Assembly: GCF_005405905.1 (NCBI RefSeq)
Contig: NZ_BJHU01000026.1
Location: forward strand, 186,001 to 250,000
Length of the DNA: 64,000 nucleotides
DNA from: Acidovorax sp. NB1
GTDB taxonomy: Bacteria > Pseudomonadota > Gammaproteobacteria > Burkholderiales > Burkholderiaceae_C
Reading direction: 5' to 3'
In this document: piece after piece, positions 8,604 to 17,142 of the stretch
Numbering within the stretch: position 1 is the stretch's first letter
How the letters are laid out: the number at the start of each line of letters is the position of its first letter
Notes under the pieces: model-generated
The model's database searches: none
Told to the model about the DNA's origin: nothing
What the model saw: only the letters and a program-made list of their open reading frames with translations
Translations under genes and position numbers: made by a program

Positions 8604-9455
8604 ATGACTTCTGCCGCATTGACTCCCTTGCCCTCCCGCTTCTGGGCCGACTTGTCCACCCGTGATTTCGCGGCGCTAAAGGCCAGCGGGCAGGCTGAAG
8701 AGGTGGTGGCCGTGCTGCCCGTGGCGGCCATTGAGCAGCATGGGCCGCACCTGCCCCTGTCGGTGGATGCGACGCTGCTGCAGGGCGTGATTGATGCCGC
8801 GTTGCCGCAACTGCCCGCCGACTTGTCTGTGCTGTTCTTGCCGCCACAGAACGTGGGCCTGAGCCCGGAGCACATCCGCTTCCCCGGCACGCTCACGCTG
8901 TCGCCCGCCACGGTGATCGCGCTGTGGACCGAGCTTGGCGAATGTGTGGCCCGTGCGGGCATCAAGAAGCTGCTGCTGTTCAACGGCCACGGCGGCCAGG
9001 TGAGCGTGATGGACATCGTGGCGCGCGAGCTGCGCACGCGATGCGATCTCATCGTCTACAGCGCCAGCTGGTTCAGCCTGCCGCTGCCCGACGCGGTGGC
9101 GGGCCAGTTCAGCGCCCAGGAGCACCGCTTTGGCATCCATGCGGGCGAGATCGAGACATCGATGATGCTGCACCTGGCACCCGCCACGGTGCACATGGAA
9201 CATGCGCAAAACTTCCGCTCCAGCTCGCAGAACCGCGCCGAGCGCTACGCCATCCTGGGCAACGGAAAAACCGCCAAGCTGGGCTGGCAGATGCAGGACT
9301 ACCACCCGGCCGGGGCGGTGGGCCATGCCGCTGCGGCCACGGCCGACAAGGGGCGGGCGGTGGTGGATGCTGCCGCGCAGCAACTGGTGGCGCTGCTGCA
9401 GGAACTGCAGGCACTGCCGTTGTCCACCCTGGTGGACGGTGTGGGGCCGCTGTAA
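8604..9455 (+). CDS. Creatininase-family amidohydrolase
   Basis: 283-residue metal-dependent amidohydrolase of the creatininase family. Metal ligands and catalytic motifs are visible in the expected order: E44/H46 in IEQHGPHLP, D55, H129 in FNGHGG, and E182 in IHAGEIETS. Members act on creatinine, on formamides in pyrroloquinoline or riboflavin-like pathways, or as mycofactocin/PQQ accessory hydrolases. Nothing next to this gene tells which, so the substrate is unknown. It is a single rightward gene between leftward neighbours, starting 64 bases from the divergent AlaX gene; a family 1 repeat lies about 60 bases after its stop. Confidence 0.88.
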   Translation: MTSAALTPLPSRFWADLSTRDFAALKASGQAEEVVAVLPVAAIEQHGPHLPLSVDATLLQGVIDAALPQLPADLSVLFLPPQNVGLSPEHIRFPGTLTLSPATVIALWTELGECVARAGIKKLLLFNGHGGQVSVMDIVARELRTRCDLIVYSASWFSLPLPDAVAGQFSAQEHRFGIHAGEIETSMMLHLAPATVHMEHAQNFRSSSQNRAERYAILGNGKTAKLGWQMQDYHPAGAVGHAAAATADKGRAVVDAAAQQLVALLQELQALPLSTLVDGVGPL

Positions 9456-9514
9456 CAGCCAGGTGGCACGGGCCGTGGGTTGCTCGGGTTGCCGCTGTGC
9501 GGCAGGTGATTGAT

Positions 9515-9574
9515 TCGCTATTAAAAATATAGCTATCAATCGTTATCCATAGCGCGGAGACGGCCTGAAAACCT
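9515..9574 (-). repeat. Family 1 repeat, intergenic copy
   Basis: Reading leftward: TTTTCAGGCCGTCTCCGCGC, then TATGGATAACG, then a TTGATAGCTAT/AATAGC terminal hairpin. It occupies most of the 126-base gap between the converging creatininase and histidine-phosphatase genes. Confidence 0.7.
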
Positions 9575-9581
9575 CAGAATC

Positions 9582-10253
9582 TCAGGCGTGTGTCACCCAC
9601 CCCGCATGCTCCAGCTCGTTCAGGTGTGGCAGGGTGTTGAACGTCTGCAGCATCAACCGCTTGGGCGCAATCGTGAACTCCGTCACCGCGCTGTTGCGGA
9701 TGCGCATGTTCAGCGCAATCGTTACTTCGGGCGCGGTGCCCAGCACTTCGCCCACGGCGGTGGAGATGGGGCCGCCGCTGCTCACCAGCAGCACATTCTG
9801 GCCCGCGTGGTGGTGGCGCACATGGTCAAGCGCGCTGCGCACACCGGCTGAAAAATCGTTCCAGCTGGGCATGCCCTGGGGGCTGATGACACCGGCCATC
9901 CACTGCGCCAGCGCGTCGCACAGGATGCGGAAGTGCGCGCGGTAGCGCTCGGGCGTGTCGGCGGGGCCCAGCGGCTGGGGGTGGATGGCGGCGATCAGCG
10001 CGTGGCTGTCGTATTCGTTGAGGCTGGGTAACTGCAGTGCCTCGGGGACGGCGCCCAGGCCCTCCACGATGCCGTCCAGCGTCTGCACATGGCGCTGCAG
10101 CGTGCCGGTGATGACGGCATCAAAGCGCTGGCCGCGTTCGCGCCAGAACTGGCCCAGCCGCACCGCCTGCTGGTGGCCAACGGGGCTGAGCTGGTCGTAG
10201 TTTTCTGCGCCAAACGAGGCCTGGCCATGGCGCACGAGGTAGAGGGTTCCCAT
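9582..10253 (-). CDS. Histidine phosphatase family protein
   Basis: Phosphoglycerate-mutase-like phosphatase of about 223 residues. The catalytic motif LVRHGQASFG opens the protein (His9 as phospho-acceptor), followed by LSPVGHQQAVRLG and a VITGTLQRHVQT segment. The second catalytic His may be the one in VLLVSSGGPIST, where the usual SHGG is replaced by SSGG; this is a possible loss of the second histidine. I chose the ATG at 10253 because the catalytic block normally begins at residue 5-8; a longer in-frame start at 10271 adds only MITIRR. The substrate is not identifiable. Confidence 0.85.
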   Translation of the reverse strand: MGTLYLVRHGQASFGAENYDQLSPVGHQQAVRLGQFWRERGQRFDAVITGTLQRHVQTLDGIVEGLGAVPEALQLPSLNEYDSHALIAAIHPQPLGPADTPERYRAHFRILCDALAQWMAGVISPQGMPSWNDFSAGVRSALDHVRHHHAGQNVLLVSSGGPISTAVGEVLGTAPEVTIALNMRIRNSAVTEFTIAPKRLMLQTFNTLPHLNELEHAGWVTHA

Positions 10254-10361
10254 GCGCCGGATTGTGATCAACCCGGCGCAGCGCGCTTGTCGCTAGTGCG
10301 ACCGGTGCTATCAATTTGAGAGTTTTGGATGCTGCGCTGCAGCAGCCGGATGTTGTCCGGC

Positions 10362-12182
10362 TCAGAGCAGCGTGGCCAGCCACGCCGACAGCCCGCGCAG
10401 CACCAGCAGCCCCACCATCAACCACGCCAGCAGCACACACAGGGCGCCGAATCCCAAGACAAGAGCGCGCCCCTGCCAGCCACCGTTTTTCCACCAGTGG
10501 CCCAGCAGCCCGGCGCTCCAGGGGCTGTTGTGCATTTGCATCTGGGGCAGGCGGTGGATGAAGTCGCGGCGCAGCAGCGCTTCGTCAAACAGGGCCTGGC
10601 CGTTGAGCCGCAGTGGCACCACCCCCAGGCCGATCAGCAGCTGCTGGCGCGTGCAGGTGACCTGGTGCGCCGGAGCCTGGTAGCGCTTGTTACCCACGCG
10701 GGCCTGCACCTGCTGGCCATCGGTGCCGATGCGGATGCTTTCCAGCGCCTTCAGCCTGCGCCACAGGGCCAGGGGCGCGATCGCTGGCACCAGAGCCAGC
10801 ACTGCCAGGCCATAGGGCAGCCACATAGGGCAAGCTTTGCCGGGGGCGCAGTCGTGCTGGTAGAACATGGGCCATATCCAGTACAGCAGGGCGCCCATGA
10901 CCCCCAGTGCCAGGGCACTGGTGGCCAGCAACAGGCGGCGGCGCGTGCGGGTGCTGCCGGGCAGCGCCTTGACCATGGTCACCCGGCCGGGTGGGATGGG
11001 GAGGGGGCCGTCGGCCAGCGTGGCGGTGGCCGCATCTTGGGCGGTGGTGGTTGTGGCGGCGGCCATGGGCGCAGGGGCTGTTTCGTCCTGCGGGGCGTCG
11101 TCGGGGTCGGTTCGCCATGCGGTGCCTTGGAGCTGCCGCAGCTCACCCGCCTTCCAGGCCAGCCACAGGGCCACCAGCATGAGCACCGCCACGCTGCCCA
11201 GCAGCAGCGTGGGCATGCGCCGCGACCAGGTGGCCTGGTTGCGCGCCGTCGCCAGCTCTGCCTGGAAGTCGGCGTCACCAAACGGCGCGAGCACCCGCCC
11301 GTGCAGGTCCAGCCTGCGCACCAGGAAGTTGCTCATGTCGGTGATCAGCATGTGCTGCTGGAACAGCGCAATCGCGTTCGGGTCCTGCTTCGCGGCCAGG
11401 GGGATCACCCGCTCGGGCTGGAGCTGTGGGCTCATCATGAGCAGGTCGGCGTTTTGCATGTCCACGCTGGCCACCAGCACCCACAGCTGCCCGCGCGGGT
11501 CTTGTGCCATGGCAAACGGGAACGCGCGCCCGGGTCGCAGGTCGGGGTGGGCGATGGGGTGCTGCTGCCCCATGGTCTTGCCGTCCGGGCCGGTGCGCAG
11601 CTGCACGATCTGGTGGCGGTTGGTGTTGGCCACCCACAGTGCGTCGCCCACCTGCAGGGTCTGGTTGGGGAAGCGCATGCCCTGCGCCTCGGTGCGCGCC
11701 AGGGCGTAGCGCGCGGTGATGGGGTCGCGCCGGTACACCAGCACACGGTGCCCGGAGGCGTCGGAGACCACGATCTCCGACTCGTCGTCGCTCACCCGCA
11801 CCCAGCGATAGCCCCGGCGGGTGTCCAGCCCGGCCAGTTCTACGGGCAGGCACTGGCGCTGTGGCAGGTCGCAGCGCACCACACGGCTTTCGTCATGCAC
11901 CCAGGCCACATGCGCCTGCGTGAACTGCAGGCTGGTCGGGCTGTCGGAAATCTTCAGCTCACCCAGGGGAATCTGCTGCAGCCGCCGGCCTGCGGCGTCG
12001 AACTGGTGGAAGGCGCCATGGCTTTCGAGCCAGAGCGTCTCGCCCTGCATGGCGGGCAGGCGGGGCCCGAAGGGGCCGGGGGCGGACAGCCCCCGGTAGA
12101 TGAACGCGAGAATCAGCAGGCACTGCAACGCGATGACTGCGCGCAGGCCCCAGCGATAGCCGGACGGTGCTTGGCTTGCCAT
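10362..12182 (-). CDS. Hypothetical membrane protein with a beta-propeller-like periplasmic part
   Basis: 606-residue protein that I do not recognise by name. One N-terminal membrane helix (about 12-32) is followed by about 290 residues of repeated beta-rich segments such as VRVSDDESEIVVSDASGHRV and QVGDALWVANTNRHQIVQLR, which look like NHL or six-bladed propeller blades. A helix lies near 325-350, followed by an Ala/Thr-rich linker and further helices near 428-452, 465-487 and 572-602. The start is taken at the ATG at 12182, with GAGGGAG seven bases upstream, rather than the GTG two codons earlier. It is monocistronic or first after the hairpin at 12206. Function unknown. Confidence 0.7.
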   Translation of the reverse strand: MASQAPSGYRWGLRAVIALQCLLILAFIYRGLSAPGPFGPRLPAMQGETLWLESHGAFHQFDAAGRRLQQIPLGELKISDSPTSLQFTQAHVAWVHDESRVVRCDLPQRQCLPVELAGLDTRRGYRWVRVSDDESEIVVSDASGHRVLVYRRDPITARYALARTEAQGMRFPNQTLQVGDALWVANTNRHQIVQLRTGPDGKTMGQQHPIAHPDLRPGRAFPFAMAQDPRGQLWVLVASVDMQNADLLMMSPQLQPERVIPLAAKQDPNAIALFQQHMLITDMSNFLVRRLDLHGRVLAPFGDADFQAELATARNQATWSRRMPTLLLGSVAVLMLVALWLAWKAGELRQLQGTAWRTDPDDAPQDETAPAPMAAATTTTAQDAATATLADGPLPIPPGRVTMVKALPGSTRTRRRLLLATSALALGVMGALLYWIWPMFYQHDCAPGKACPMWLPYGLAVLALVPAIAPLALWRRLKALESIRIGTDGQQVQARVGNKRYQAPAHQVTCTRQQLLIGLGVVPLRLNGQALFDEALLRRDFIHRLPQMQMHNSPWSAGLLGHWWKNGGWQGRALVLGFGALCVLLAWLMVGLLVLRGLSAWLATLL

Positions 12183-12205
12183 GGACACTCCCTCTCTTGT
12201 TATGT

Positions 12206-12230
12206 CACGGCCACCTTGGTGGTGGCCGTG
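12206..12230. terminator. Perfect hairpin after the dehydratase gene
   Basis: Ten-base arms CACGGCCACC and GGTGGCCGTG separated by five bases, just downstream of the leftward threonine dehydratase-like gene. There is no strong T run, so termination is plausible but not certain. Confidence 0.5.
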
Positions 12231-12254
12231 CGAGGGGCATTGTCCAGCAGACTG

Positions 12255-13241
12255 TCAGTGCTTGGCGAGGGTGTTTGCAAACATGGGCGCATCCACGTTG
12301 CCGCCCGTCAACGCCAGGCCCACGTTCTGGCCTTTCAGGGCATCGCGCTCCTGCAGGGCTGCCGCCAGGGCCGCTGCGCCTGCGCCTTCGGCCACGTTGT
12401 GGGTGTCGGTGAACAGGGCGCGCATGGCGTCGGCCACTTCGGCGTCGCTCACCTGCACGATGTGGTCGATGTGCGGGGCCAGCACGGCCAGGGCCTCGGC
12501 GTCTGCCACGCGGCAGGCCATGCCGTCGGCGAGCTGGGTGGTGACGGGTGCCTCGACCACGCGGCCAGCGGCCAGCGAGTCGGCATAGGTGGTGGCATGG
12601 CTGCTGACCACGCCGACCACGCGCACCGGGTGCTGCAGCGCCAGCTTGGCGGCAATGGCCGAGCACGCGCCCGAACCCTGGCCGATGGGCACGTACACCA
12701 CATCGAGCTGCGGCACGGCGCGCAAAAATTCCCACCAGTAGGTGCTCACGCCGCGCAGCAGGTCGGGGTGGAAGCTGGGCACCATGTGGGCGCCGCGCTG
12801 GGCTGCCAACTGGATGGCGTGTTCGCGCGCTTCCTGAAAGTCGTCGCCGTGTTCGATGAGCGTGACGCCCAGCGCGCGCATGGCGGCATTCTTCTCCACC
12901 GAGTTGCCGCGCGGCACGACGATGGTGCAGGCCACGCCGTGGCGGCGCGCGGCCCAGCCCATGCTTTGGCCGTGGTTGCCGCGGGTGGCGCTGATGACCT
13001 CTTGGGGCAGCGCGCCGCGTTGGGCGAGCTGATCGAAGTAGGTCAGGCCGCCCCGGATCTTGAACGCGCCCACGGGCGTGTGGTTCTCGTGCTTGAGCCA
13101 GCAGTCGGTGCCCAGGCGCTGGCTGAGCAGCGCCCAGCGGTATTGGGGCGTGGCGGGGAAGTCGCGGTACACCACCTGGGCAGCGGCTTCGATGTCGGCC
13201 AGGGTGGGCAGCAGGGCGGTGGGGTCGAGGCGGGCGTTCAT
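12255..13241 (-). CDS. Threonine/serine dehydratase family protein
   Basis: 328-residue fold-type II PLP enzyme. The Schiff-base lysine is K61 in GAFKIRGG, and SATRGNHGQSMGWAARRHG is the substrate/PLP-phosphate binding block. A glycine-rich GQGSGACSAIAAK loop and the C-terminal ALTGGNVD complete the catalytic domain. There is no C-terminal ACT regulatory domain, so it resembles catabolic or broad-specificity dehydratases rather than biosynthetic IlvA. Its start overlaps the LysE stop by four bases (ATGA), so it is the last gene of the leftward amino-acid/export run. Threonine or serine (or a hydroxy-amino acid) is the likely substrate. Confidence 0.85.
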   Translation of the reverse strand: MNARLDPTALLPTLADIEAAAQVVYRDFPATPQYRWALLSQRLGTDCWLKHENHTPVGAFKIRGGLTYFDQLAQRGALPQEVISATRGNHGQSMGWAARRHGVACTIVVPRGNSVEKNAAMRALGVTLIEHGDDFQEAREHAIQLAAQRGAHMVPSFHPDLLRGVSTYWWEFLRAVPQLDVVYVPIGQGSGACSAIAAKLALQHPVRVVGVVSSHATTYADSLAAGRVVEAPVTTQLADGMACRVADAEALAVLAPHIDHIVQVSDAEVADAMRALFTDTHNVAEGAGAAALAAALQERDALKGQNVGLALTGGNVDAPMFANTLAKH

Positions 13242-13879
13242 GCGGTGGCTTTCTTTTCAGTCAACAGTTTGAGGGCGAGCAGACCGAGCACGGTGCCCAT
13301 GAAGTAGCGCTGCGCACGCATCCAGGCAGCGTTGCGGTTGAGGAATAGCGCCACGCGCGCGGCGCCCAGCACCAGCAGTGCGTTCACGGCGGCGCTGGTG
13401 CTGATCTGCACCGCGCCCAACGTCAGGCTTTGCAGCAGCAGCTGGCCGCGCTCGGGGTGCAGGAACTGGGGGAAGAACGACAGGTAGAACATGGCCACCT
13501 TGGGGTTGAGCAGGTTGGTCATGAAGCCCATGAGGAACAGCGTGCGCGGGCTGTCGTGCGGCAGGTTGCGCGCTTCAAAAGGCGCGGCGCCACCCGGTTT
13601 GACGGCCTGCCAGGCCATCCACAGCAGGTAGGCGGCCCCGGCGTAGCGGATGGCGTCGAACGCGAGCGGCACGGCGGCCAGCAGGGCGGTGAGGCCCAGC
13701 GCTGCTGCCAGCAGATGCACAACAAAACCCAGCACCACGCCGGTCAGTGAAATGAGCCCGGCGCGGGGCCCCTGGGTGAGGCTGCGCGAGACGCAGTACA
13801 CCATGTTGGGGCCGGGCGTGAGCACCAGCACGAGGGCGGCGAGCGCAAAGAGCAGCAGCTCCTGCAAGGAAAACAGCAT
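13238..13879 (-). CDS. LysE/RhtB family amino-acid exporter
   Basis: 213-residue inner-membrane exporter. The family signature LVLTPGPNMVYCVSRSLTQGPRAGL is present near the N-terminus, with five to six hydrophobic helices and the LLWMAWQAVKPGG loop. The family exports amino acids such as lysine, threonine or homoserine lactones by proton antiport. Translational coupling to the downstream dehydratase (overlap of four bases) suggests that both genes deal with excess of the same amino acid, possibly threonine. It is one of two LysE paralogues in the same leftward run (the other starts at 20278). Confidence 0.9.
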   Translation of the reverse strand: MLFSLQELLLFALAALVLVLTPGPNMVYCVSRSLTQGPRAGLISLTGVVLGFVVHLLAAALGLTALLAAVPLAFDAIRYAGAAYLLWMAWQAVKPGGAAPFEARNLPHDSPRTLFLMGFMTNLLNPKVAMFYLSFFPQFLHPERGQLLLQSLTLGAVQISTSAAVNALLVLGAARVALFLNRNAAWMRAQRYFMGTVLGLLALKLLTEKKATA

Positions 13880-13885
13880 GGCGAT

Positions 13886-14599
13886 TTACTCCTGGGGGAT
13901 GGACGAAGTGAGGGTGACGGGGCCCCGGGGGGTGCTCAGCTGCGCCGAGAGGCGGGGCGTGGCACCTGGCGCGACAAGGACGGAGGCCGCCACGCCCACG
14001 GCATCGCACGCCGCCTGCAGCGTGGCCGCCTGCGGGTGTTGCAGCGCGAGCTGCTGCAGCTGCACGCCGCTTGCGGGCAAGCTGTCGCAGGGGTGCACGG
14101 CGCCCCACTGGATGAGTGTGGGCAGGCAGCCGTCCATCAGGCGCAGGCCGTCGCTGCGCACCGTGATCTGCCACTGCAGCAAGCCGTTGGGCGTGGGGCG
14201 GCTGGCGGTGATCACGGCGCCGCGCTCCACGTCCAGCGCCGCCAGCGCGGCGCAGCGCTCGGCCACATCGGGCACGCTGGCCACCCAGTGGATGAGCTGT
14301 GGGCCGTGTTGCGCCACCTGTTGCCGCAGGGCCGCGTCATCCATGTCAAACCAGCGCCTTCCGCCCGCTGGTATTGTGGTAGCAGCTCCTGAATTGATAG
14401 CAATGATCTCCAGGTAGGCACGCGGATGCGCCGGGCTTGCGACGTTGAAGATGCGGTTGTGTGTGCCCATCAGCGGGTGTTCGCCGCCTGCCGTGGGGGT
14501 GATGCCCAGCGTGCGCTCGCACCAGGCCACGCCGCTGACCAGGTCGGCCGCCAGCACGACCAGGTGGTCCACGCAGGGGGGCTGGCTGAGCGCCGTCAC
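13886..14599 (-). CDS. VOC / glyoxalase-like domain protein
   Basis: 237-residue protein of the glyoxalase-like group (PF13468 style). It opens with CVDHLVVLAADLVSGVAWCE, followed by GGEHPLMGTHNRIFNV and YLEIIAIN. I start at the GTG at 14599 because it overlaps the upstream PhzF stop (GTGA) and removes 51 unrelated codons. The reaction is unknown. Family members bind a metal and act on varied small molecules. Codons for residues 64-82 (IIAINSGAATTIPAGGRR) fall in a segment resembling the window's dispersed repeat, giving a slightly longer loop than I would expect here. Confidence 0.75.
   Translation of the reverse strand: MTALSQPPCVDHLVVLAADLVSGVAWCERTLGITPTAGGEHPLMGTHNRIFNVASPAHPRAYLEIIAINSGAATTIPAGGRRWFDMDDAALRQQVAQHGPQLIHWVASVPDVAERCAALAALDVERGAVITASRPTPNGLLQWQITVRSDGLRLMDGCLPTLIQWGAVHPCDSLPASGVQLQQLALQHPQAATLQAACDAVGVAASVLVAPGATPRLSAQLSTPRGPVTLTSSIPQE
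14354..14408 (-). repeat. Possible family 1 repeat inside the VOC gene
   Basis: Read leftward, ATTGCTATCAATTCAGGAGCTGCT followed at a distance by a GCGC-containing segment resembles the tail of the other copies, but the core is more diverged. It is in frame with the gene. Confidence 0.4.
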
Positions 14600-15471
14600 A
14601 GCAGCACCTCGCCAGCCATGCAGGTGACCGAGCTGCCGCCCACCCAGATCGTGTCGCCGTCCTGCTGCACGTACACCCGCCCGGCGCGGCCCAGGCAGGT
14701 GCCCTGGGCGGCCACATACTGAGCGGGGGCCAGCCCGGCGCCGATGAGCCACTGCGCCAGCGCGGCGTTCAGGCTGCCGGTCACGGGGTCTTCGGCCAGG
14801 CCGTTGTTGCCGGGGAAGAAGGCGCGCACTTCAAAGGCGATGCCCTCGGCGTCGGTGCTGCCAATCACCCCCACCTTGCCGCGCGGGCCCACTACGCCCA
14901 CGTCCAGCTGGCCAAGGATGCTGGCGTCCGGCTTCAGCGCCAGCACCTGCTCGCTGCTCGCCAGCATCACGCCGCGCCAGTTGGGGCCGTTGTCGCACCA
15001 GGCGTGGTGCAGGATGTCGCTGCGCGCCACGCCCAGGCCGCGCGCGATCAGCGCCACGTCCTCTTCGGCCAGCGGGCCGCTCTTGATGAGGGGCGGCGCG
15101 GCAAACGCGAGGCGCTCGCCGTCTTGCCGCAGCGTGACCAGGCCCACGCCACATTCCTGCACCACCTGGCCCGCGACCTGGGGCTGCCCACCGGCCTTCA
15201 GCCAGGCGTGGCAGCTGCCCAGCGTGGGGTGGCCTGCAAAAGGCAGCTCGCGCCCGGGGCAGAAGATGCGCACGCGGTAGTCGGCACCGGCGGCGCGGCC
15301 TTCCGGGGTGGGGGGCAGCAGGAAGGTGGCCTCGGACAGGTTGGTCCAGTTGGTGAAGTCCTGCATGGCTTCGGTGGTGAGGCCCGTGCCGTCCAGCACC
15401 ACGGCCAGGGGGTTACCACGGTAGGGCGTGGCGGTGAACACATCGACTTGCTGGAAGGGGCGTTGGTGCAT
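14596..15471 (-). CDS. PhzF family protein (first of tandem pair)
   Basis: 291-residue member of the phenazine-biosynthesis PhzF / diaminopimelate-epimerase-fold family. The catalytic acid position E47 lies in WTNLSEATFLLPP, with MHQRPFQQVDVF at the N-terminus and LPFAGHPTLGSCHAWL in the middle, all standard. PhzF-like proteins are isomerases; most, like this one, occur without any other phenazine genes and have unknown substrates. It is about half identical by eye to the PhzF gene 168 bases upstream, suggesting an old tandem duplication. It couples to the VOC gene through a GTGA overlap. Confidence 0.88.
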   Translation of the reverse strand: MHQRPFQQVDVFTATPYRGNPLAVVLDGTGLTTEAMQDFTNWTNLSEATFLLPPTPEGRAAGADYRVRIFCPGRELPFAGHPTLGSCHAWLKAGGQPQVAGQVVQECGVGLVTLRQDGERLAFAAPPLIKSGPLAEEDVALIARGLGVARSDILHHAWCDNGPNWRGVMLASSEQVLALKPDASILGQLDVGVVGPRGKVGVIGSTDAEGIAFEVRAFFPGNNGLAEDPVTGSLNAALAQWLIGAGLAPAQYVAAQGTCLGRAGRVYVQQDGDTIWVGGSSVTCMAGEVLL

Positions 15472-15639
15472 GGTGGGCAGGTCCTTGGAAACAAAAAGCA
15501 GTGAAGCGGGGTGGGCCGGGCACGCCGGGGGCTCACCGGGGGCGTCCCGGTGGGGAATGGGTTGTGGTGGCTCGGCCCGCGTTGCGCGCGGGGTCCAGGT
15601 CTAATCAGCCGCTGGGGCGTGGGGCAGGGCGGCGCGGGC

Positions 15640-16503
15640 TCATAGCAGCACCGTGCCTTCAATGCAGGTGACGGCGCGGCCGCCCACCCACAACTGGTGG
15701 TCATCGTCCTGGCGGATGTGTACGCGGCCCGCACGGCCCAGGCATTCGCCCTGGGCCACCAGGTAGCTGCGGGGGGCCAGGCCGTCGGCAATCAGCCACT
15801 CGGCGAGGCTGGCGTTGAGGGTGCCGGTGACGGGGTCTTCGGGGTTGCCCATGGGCGCGGCAAAGGCGCGCACCACGGCGCCCGGCTGGCTGGTGTTGCT
15901 GGCCGTGGGGCTGACGTGGATCACGCCCACATCCTGGCCCAGGTCCTTGAGGCGGGCGTGGTCGGGGTGCAGGCCCAGCACGGTGTCGGCGCTGTCGAGC
16001 AGCAGGCCCAGCCACACCGGGCCGTTGTCGAGCAGCTGCGCGCCCAGAATCTGCTGCGGGCGCAGGCCCAGGGCACTGGCAATCAGGGGCACCAACGCGG
16101 GGCTGGGCGCGCTGCGCTTGAGCGGTGGTGCCGCAAAGGCCAGGGTGCCATCGGCGTGCGCAATGCGCACCAGGCCCAGCGCACATTCCTGGATCACCAT
16201 GCCGCTTTGGCGCGGGGTGTTGCCCGCCTGCAACCAGGCATGGCAGGTGCCCAGCGTGGGGTGGCCCGCAAAGGGCAGCTCGCCATTGGGGCTGAAGATG
16301 CGCAGGCGGTAGTCGGCCCCGGCCGCGCGCCCGGCGTCGGTGGGAGGCATCAGAAAGGTGGTTTCCGACAGGTTGGTCCAGGCAGCAAAGCGGCGCATGT
16401 CGCTGTCGCTGAGGCCGTCGGCGTCCAGCACCACGGCCACGGGGTTGCCGTAGCCGGGGCGGTCGCTGAACACGTCGATCTGCTTGAAAGGGCGCTGGTG
16501 CAT
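15640..16503 (-). CDS. PhzF family protein (second of tandem pair)
   Basis: 287 residues, the same fold and motifs as the downstream neighbour: MHQRPFKQIDVF start, E47 in WTNLSETTFLMPP, LPFAGHPTLGTCHAWL and DPVTGTLNASLAEWL. The catalytic acid is intact. It lies six bases downstream of the GST gene and 168 bases upstream of the other PhzF gene. That gap contains only GC-rich sequence in which I see no gene. The role is unknown. The neighbourhood (GST, VOC, LysE, dehydratase) suggests amino-acid-derived small-molecule modification or detoxification, which is inference. Confidence 0.88.
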   Translation of the reverse strand: MHQRPFKQIDVFSDRPGYGNPVAVVLDADGLSDSDMRRFAAWTNLSETTFLMPPTDAGRAAGADYRLRIFSPNGELPFAGHPTLGTCHAWLQAGNTPRQSGMVIQECALGLVRIAHADGTLAFAAPPLKRSAPSPALVPLIASALGLRPQQILGAQLLDNGPVWLGLLLDSADTVLGLHPDHARLKDLGQDVGVIHVSPTASNTSQPGAVVRAFAAPMGNPEDPVTGTLNASLAEWLIADGLAPRSYLVAQGECLGRAGRVHIRQDDDHQLWVGGRAVTCIEGTVLL

Positions 16504-16509
16504 GGCTGC

Positions 16510-17136
16510 TTAGGAAAGTGGCTGGTCCAGTACGCCCCGGGCGCCGGGGCGGGTGCTGACCGTGTTGTACCACCGCTCCAGGTGCGGCCGCGCGGGGCGC
16601 GCCTGGGGCAGGCCCCACCAGCGGTGGATTTCGCAGCCCACCGGGATGTCGGCCATGGTGAAGCGCTCGCCCGCCATGAAGGGCTGGCGCGCCAGGTGGG
16701 CATCCAGCATCGCCATCAGCGGCTCGGTCAGGGCGACCGATGCGGCAATGAGCGCCTCATTGCGCTGCGCGGCGGGCGTGCGAATCCACTGCAGGAATGC
16801 ATCGCGCCCGGCGGGGTTCAGCGTGGTCTGCTGCCAGTCCATCCACTGTTCGGCGGCAAAACGCGTGGGCAGGTCTTCGGGGTACAGGTTGCCCGGCGAA
16901 TGCCGGGCGCACAGGTAGCGCACGATGGGGTTGGACTCCCACAGCGTCACGCCCGTGTCTTCGTCTTCGATCAACGGCACCAGGCCGTTGGGGTTGAGGC
17001 CCAGGTAGCGTGCCTCGCGCACGATGCCAAACTGGCCGCCCGCGTCGGTGCGCTGCAGCGTAATGCCCAGCTCCTGCGCGGCCCAGACGACCTTGCGCAC
17101 GTTGATGGACGACAGGCGGCCCCAGAGCCTCAACAT
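16510..17136 (-). CDS. Glutathione S-transferase family protein
   Basis: 208-residue GST. The N-terminal thioredoxin-fold domain starts MLRLWGRLSSINVRKVVWAA, with the candidate catalytic Ser in SSINVRK, and has the glutathione-binding NPNGLVPLIED and LWESNPIVRYL blocks. An all-helical C-terminal domain with FTMADIPVGCEIHRW follows. It resembles the theta-like or Nu/beta groups of soil bacteria. It sits six bases from both neighbours' reading frames in the leftward operon. The substrate is unknown. Confidence 0.9.
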   Translation of the reverse strand: MLRLWGRLSSINVRKVVWAAQELGITLQRTDAGGQFGIVREARYLGLNPNGLVPLIEDEDTGVTLWESNPIVRYLCARHSPGNLYPEDLPTRFAAEQWMDWQQTTLNPAGRDAFLQWIRTPAAQRNEALIAASVALTEPLMAMLDAHLARQPFMAGERFTMADIPVGCEIHRWWGLPQARPARPHLERWYNTVSTRPGARGVLDQPLS

Positions 17137-17142
17137 GGTGAA

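Noticed and set aside
10296..10325. Partial family 1 repeat (GCTATCAATTTGAGAG) after the histidine phosphatase start
   Set aside because: Only the tail matches; could be chance, so it is not counted as a copy.
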